Source of the DNA: Rotaria sp. Silwood1
Taxonomy: Eukaryota; Rotifera; Eurotatoria; Philodinida; Philodinidae
Reading direction: 5' to 3'
DNA: 64,000 nt
Assembly: GCA_905250075.1 (NCBI GenBank)
Contig: CAJNOP010000004.1
Span: forward strand, 1,426,971 to 1,490,970
Both the position numbers and the translations under genes were made by a program. The notes under the pieces are model-generated. The model was given only the letters and a program-made list of their open reading frames with translations, had not been told where the DNA came from and ran no database searches. Numbering within the stretch: position 1 is the first letter of the stretch; each line of letters begins with the position of its first letter. This document shows, in pieces, positions 58,872 to 64,000 of the stretch.

Positions 58872-61800
58872 TCAATCGAATGCGATCAATTCCATTTCTA
58901 TTAATGGATAGTCGACTTTGTAGAACTCGTCTTGAGCGACATTTAGTATAACTGCTTGAGATTGAACATTTTCTGTTATTCGACCTGAGCCAATACGATT
59001 AAGCGATGGAGACTGAGTCTGAACTAGAAAAAGTGCATTGTTTTCGGTTTCGAAATTGTTGCTGTGTCCATATTTCTGATCGTCTATTGTCAGAGTTAGA
59101 TTGTTGTTGGGAGCATTCTCTAGACGACGATGAGCATTCATTTGCTTATGCTTATGATGGAGCCAAACGATGCCAATTATTAGTAACAAACTACTGGCAA
59201 GACCAACGACGAGACCAACAATGAGGCCGATGTTTGCTGATTGATTGTCTGAACTAATACCCGAACTACTATCAGGTGATGATGAAACTGAGTAGGACCG
59301 ACCATTGATATTGACTGAAATAAGATTCAAACCAGGCACAGCATTAGGTTTTTTTAGGAGGATTGTAACTGCTTGTGAAATAATTGTAGGCAGTGCACTA
59401 ACTTGAAACAATGCGGTAACACTACCTATAAGGATATAAAATTGAGCTCTATGATATTACGAAATCTCTTATTTTTCAAACCATTCAATAGAGTAATATC
59501 ACTGACAAGTGGCATACCACAACTGATGAAATAATTATAAATCATTGCTCGTTTGATTTCAAGTTGATTTGAAGCATTGAGCGCATCGTAGTTGCCCGCA
59601 AATGTAACATTGCTCAATAATTGATCCGAATCCGTAACAAGATTATCTTTGAAAATGCATGATGATCAATGGAAATCAAATTCTGTCATTATACTTACCA
59701 TCACTATTTTTAACAAGAATACCATTTGATACCATTTGAATAGTGTGCTTATTGTCCGATGAAACCAAACGAATGTTCAATATATACATGCCAGTAGCAT
59801 TAATGCTTAGATCAGTGACAGTGACTGTCAAAGATCGAAACCAATAACAAAAAATTCAATTCGATTCAGATAGTTATTAAAGAAAAATACCATGTATTTT
59901 TACATACTATCTATTTTTTTTTCAATAATGTTCTCTCCTAACAATGACATTACCTATCGATGGCATTATTAAAAATATCGTTTTTATATTTAACTATATG
60001 ATTACTTCGAAAAAAATTAACTGTCATCAGAATAATTTCCCAAAAAAAACGCTGTTTCCCTGCATTTAAAACATGACAATTGTAGTAATATTTTTGATCA
60101 ATACATTTAAAATAATTAAAATCAGACAATTCATTTCATAGATAGTTGTTTTACTTCATATCAATAAAAGTGATGAATCTATAAATTAATTTACTACAAT
60201 TCATGGAGATATACGTGTTGAAATTCTCTTTTGTACAATACAGAATAAGATATATTTCGATTTTTTATAACTCTTCACTGGTATGAGATGAAGTAGACAA
60301 TGAAATATTATGAAGCTCGATATATTATAGCATAACTTTTTTTTGTGAGCAGTTATCTTTTGTATGAACCAATTGATTAAAGTTTTGCTTTACTAAAAGT
60401 ATTGGCTATACGATGGAAAAGATAAAGAAGTTACTATGAAAGAAATATGACTGAAATGATTCGATTCGATGTGATTTACTTTTCAGAAGGTTGTATTTAA
60501 TTCAGTTACTTTGTCTGGTGACTTTACCTGCTGTAAGATTGACAATAGTTGTTGATATATTTTGTGCGATCAGTGAACCATGACTATTGAAATTTGGTAA
60601 ATTATAGAGTGTAACATTTGTCCACCAAGTCCAGTTGTCCCATTTGATTTGTCCAAGTTGAAGACCAGTGATATTATCGACTGGCACAACCGATATGTCG
60701 AATGTATCATTGACATTAACGACATAGATATTGTTCACTTGTTGACCACCTAGAATCGCTTCTGTTACAGTAACTGGATCTGTCTGAACGGTTAGATTGG
60801 CCGTTGTAAAAAATGAACTATTCAATAAAAAATGAAAAAATTTTCATGTAAATATATGGTATCGTTTGAATACCTGTTGATACCATTCGGTTGAATGAAG
60901 GTAAATTGAACTTGATAGGAACCAAGATTTGGTAAACTAAATGATTGGAATTGTGCTTGTCCATTTGAATAATTGGCAATGCCACCGTACAGGATTTGAC
61001 TTGACTGACCAATAACAGTACCCTGTACTTGCCATGGTTGATCATTGGTACCTAACTTTTGAATAACGTTGCCCTCTGCATCATAAGCAACGATTACTGG
61101 TTGAATAGTGCACGGACTTTGCTGTCGACAGCTGGTTGGTGGTATTAAGAGAAGAGTTCTATTGATAATACCCAAAGGTGTAGACACATTATCAAATGGC
61201 TCTTGTGCATCTAAACTCACAGGAATAATGTCACCCGTTAAATTGAGAGCTTTCCAAGCAATTTGTAATTGACCAGTTTGATAACGATTGATGATATTTG
61301 CAGCAATATTCGACAGAAGTTCACCAAGAACTCCACCAGTTGATGTCGAACTGGTTCGTGGTTCATCACGTAGTTCAATATTTAGTCGAATGGATGACAC
61401 TTGACGACGTAAACGTCTAATGTGATAAGACAAGATATTCAAAAAAAAAGGAGTAATGGCAAATTGTAATATTATGAACGATTGATAAAGAATGGAACAG
61501 TTCGTTTTATAGAAAGCACAAAATAAATTTCAGAGGTTAAACTTGAAATTAAGTTAATAGCGAAATTTCCTCTTGAGAAATCTATCAATATTGATTTTCA
61601 AATACATGCCTCTTGTAGACAGACAACTGACCAGATAGATAACTGTTTGATCTCTCCTAGCTAGGATCTCGTATTTTTTGCAGTTATCAATTGATTTCTT
61701 GTAGAATATGCTCATCAATAACTCATGGTGTCTATCGTTTATGAGTAAAAAAAAGTTAAAACTATCGCAAATCATATCAGTTTTTTTTACAAAAGTGAGA

Positions 61801-63785
61801 CTTGCTCAATCAAAGATTTATTGTCACTATATCTGACGCCGATTTTTATTTTTGCTTCAACGATTTTCTCTTCAAATATTACTTTTCAAATTCTGAAACA
61901 AAATATCAAGAAAGGCATATTTGAAATTACGGGAGCATTTCAACTCGTCACGATTTTTGTTTTCTGGCTTTCGTAACGAATTGACAGTACGAAAGCCCGT
62001 AACAGAGCTTTCGTAACGGCAGAATCAGACCTTTCGTAACAAAATTCCATGGGTTTCGTAACGAATTTTACAGGGTGATCGTAACTAGTGGTTTGATATG
62101 TGCTATTTTAGAAAATGATGCCATCAATTACAGACCTTTCGTAAAGAATTTTTCAGGGTTATCGTAACTTCTCATTCAGGGCTTTCGTAATGCACTTAGC
62201 TTAAAAGTACGAGCGACAATACAGGGCTGTCGTAACGAAAAGTACAGGGCTAGCGTAACCGTTAGGGTGTGGGTGTGGGTGTGATTGTTTGTGTGATTCC
62301 CAAGTGAGCTAAAAAAGACGTGTGAGGGGTGCGCCGAGCCCTCGATCCATCGGAAAATGGCAAACCCAGGGGTCGATTTGAAATTTCGATGGGTCCAAGG
62401 CTAGATGGTGAGTAACTTGATAGTTAGCAGAAGCATAGGATCGAAGTTTTCGTAATATGTATCGTGGTGCTATCTGGGGCACGAGGTCTGCCTATCGGAA
62501 TTTCAAATCGACCCCTGGGTTTGCCATTTTCCGGTGGGTCGAGGGCTCGGCGATGGATATCTTAGAAGACATCGACGGTGGAAAATCGAGGGGTCGAAAT
62601 GCCTATCGGATGGTCGGTTGGGTTGTTGGTGTCATTTTCTTTTTGTAGACGTCCACATCCACACCCCAACGCCCATCCCCACGCACCTACACCCACACCC
62701 ACACCCACCCACACCCTTGCTTGATTAAGTAAAGTAAGCAAAATAAGTTGAAAATCTTAATCTTCAACAAATCTTTTCTTCTTATTTCGAGACCAGACGA
62801 TTGGTTACGACAGCCCTGATATTTCATTATGATACCCCTGTACATCTAACTCACATACACTCTGCTTTTCCGGTACGACAACCCTGTATGAACAGTTACG
62901 TCTTCCCTATAAAATTCGTTACGACAGCCCTGATTTGACAGCCTACATCTCCTTTGAAATATAGCATGAGAAAGACTATTTTAGCCGTTACGAAAGCCCT
63001 GTACAATTCGTTACGAAACCCGTGTAATTTCTATTCGTAAATGACGTACGACTAACATATATTTCATTACGAAAACCCTGTTGCTTCGTTGTGAAAGCTC
63101 TGCAACCGTTACGAACTCCCTGTATTAATCGTTACGATCGCCCTGTAAATTTCGTTACGACATCCCTGCATTTTTGAATATGTCTATTTTTGGTGTTACG
63201 AAAGGTGTGATTTTTGCAATTTGTTCAACTCGTCACGTGACGAGTTGAAACGCTCTCGAAATTACAGCGAAACCCATATCAATCGTTTCCAAGTATTCTC
63301 TTTATGAATATCGAACTTGGAAAATTGACTAACTGTCACTACTTTTGATGTTTTTTTGTTTTTGAATATAAAGTTTAACAAAAACAAAGTCGATAGTTTT
63401 GTAGAGAAAGAACGAAATTTCCGATCGAATCAGTTTACAAATAGCAAATTTGAATTGCATATTCGATATTCAAAAACAAAGGCAAATTATCTCATCCTTT
63501 CTAGATCACTTGTGTATCATAGACTTTCGAACACTATCAATTAGTGTTGACTGTTTCTTTGATCAGTACAATACTTACATTTGATTCGAAGCTGATATAA
63601 TACTAACACGTCGAATTTTATTGGGACTGATGTTGAAGAGAGCAGCTAAATTGGCGCGAATGTCACCAGTGTAAAACATGGCTGGATCCATTGGTGGTAG
63701 TCCAAAGTTGAGAATAAGCAGTGGTGACATTTTTAATTCAATCATCGTACTGCCATATAGGACGAAATAGGCTAATTGATAGGTT
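58872..63785 (-). CDS. Fibrocystin/PKHD1L1-like single-pass membrane protein, C-terminal part
   Basis: Six 3' exons on the minus strand join in phase: 63785-63579, 61416-60874, 60817-60528, 59824-59699, 59646-59482 and 59425-58872. Together they encode about 627 residues ending at TGA 58874-58872. The ectodomain shows features of the fibrocystin family's C-terminal region: NRTYQL with PPMDPAMFYTGDIRANLAAL and ISPNKIRRV, a NIINRYQTG block, W.VQGTVIG with GIANYSNGQAQFQ, INATGMYILNIRLVSSDNKH and RAMIYNYFISCGMPL. One membrane helix follows (IGLIVGLVVGLASSLLLIIG), then a basic stop-transfer stretch and a cytosolic tail of about 100 residues. Many Asn-X-Ser/Thr sequons fit an extracellular location. 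Family members are very large proteins of cilia or stereocilia membranes; upstream exons lie right of the window. The 5' edge of the first exon is uncertain. Confidence 0.75.
59825..60527. other. Intron of the fibrocystin-like gene (0.7 kb)
   Basis: AT-rich intron between the third and fourth visible exons. No other feature was recognised. Confidence 0.55.
61931..63257. mobile_element. 1.3-kb foldback transposon with 8-bp target duplication and subterminal motif arrays
   Basis: The left end runs through TTTCAACTCGTCACG, and the complement of the right end gives the same sequence. The terminal repeats are about 22 bp with two mismatches. The 8-bp direct duplication GAAATTAC lies immediately outside both ends (61923-61930 and 63258-63265). 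The left third carries about ten copies of a CAGGGCTTTCGTAACG-like motif. The right third carries about twelve copies of its complement, CGTTACGAAAGCCCTG. There is no transposase ORF. An 8-bp duplication with arrayed subterminal motifs fits the hAT or P superfamilies. It lies inside an intron of the fibrocystin-like gene. Confidence 0.85.
62265..62716. mobile_element. Nested inverted repeat bordered by telomere-like tracts
   Basis: The left border is (GGGTGT)3 at 62265-62282. The right border is a degenerate then perfect CCCACA array at about 62652-62716. Inside, the 59-bp arms 62332-62390 and 62494-62552 are complementary with three mismatches, around a centre near 62442. This block lies in the middle of the 61931-63257 foldback element, between its two motif arrays. 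It may be the loop of that element or a second element inserted into it. Confidence 0.7.
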
Positions 63786-64000
63786 CTATTTATCGGCAAA
63801 GAAGAGATATCATTGATTTAATGACGAAAAATTTTGACATACAGATCTTATTAATTCTAATGATGTTTCTATCATATTTTTAGAAGAAAATTTTAGGATA
63901 GAGTCGTAAAATCTGTTATAAGCTAGAACGTTTTTCTTCATTTAAACGATACTTTCAAAATATATGTATCAATGTTGAGTGATGAAGACGCTTTTGAGAT
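63786..64000. other. Window edge, probably an intron of the fibrocystin-like gene
   Basis: The next upstream exon is not recognisable. An in-frame stop lies a few codons before 63799, so the coding sequence must continue through a splice site further right. Confidence 0.4.

Overview
This is an AT-rich eukaryotic window with no operons or ribosome binding sites. Genes are split by many very short GT-AG introns (about 50-70 bp) and by a few 1-3 kb introns full of repeats. Three features point to a bdelloid rotifer: interstitial TGTGGG/CCCACA tracts (the telomere unit reported for bdelloids), an intronless gene fusing an ADP-ribosyltransferase-like region to TPRs (a type I recall as expanded in rotifers), and a CPA2 cation/H+ antiporter of a kind more typical of fungi, plants and bacteria. 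The organism call is inference. There are three assembly gaps, at 1587-1686, 32554-32753 and 56574-56673.

Layout. 0.6-1.3 kb (+): the last four exons of a neuronal calcium sensor-type EF-hand protein. 2.7-4.7 kb (-): a complete six-exon cation/H+ antiporter, followed at 6.2-7.1 kb by a decayed partial duplicate. 9.4-34.2 kb (+): one very large gene, reconstructed here as 56 exons and 2805 codons with every splice phase consistent. It encodes CFAP46, a TPR protein of the ciliary central-pair apparatus. Its long introns carry several foldback or MITE-like elements, an integrase-like fragment and a minisatellite. 35.7-36.1 kb (+): a two-exon FLRFamide-type neuropeptide precursor. 41.5-43.3 kb (-): the ART-TPR gene. 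45.1-47.4 kb (-): a three-exon rhodopsin-family GPCR. 52.7-54.3 kb (+): an Asn/Ser/Gln-rich gene of unknown function. 58.9-63.8 kb (-): the 3' end of a fibrocystin/PKHD1L1-like membrane protein gene.

The genes do not form a pathway. Several fit ciliary and neural biology: CFAP46 (ciliary motility), a fibrocystin-like protein (a ciliary/membrane family), a neuronal calcium sensor, a neuropeptide precursor and a GPCR. The most unusual part is the density of inverted-repeat elements. The best is a 1.3 kb foldback at 61931-63257 with an 8-bp target duplication and about 20 subterminal copies of one motif. It encloses a second inverted repeat bordered by telomere-like tracts.
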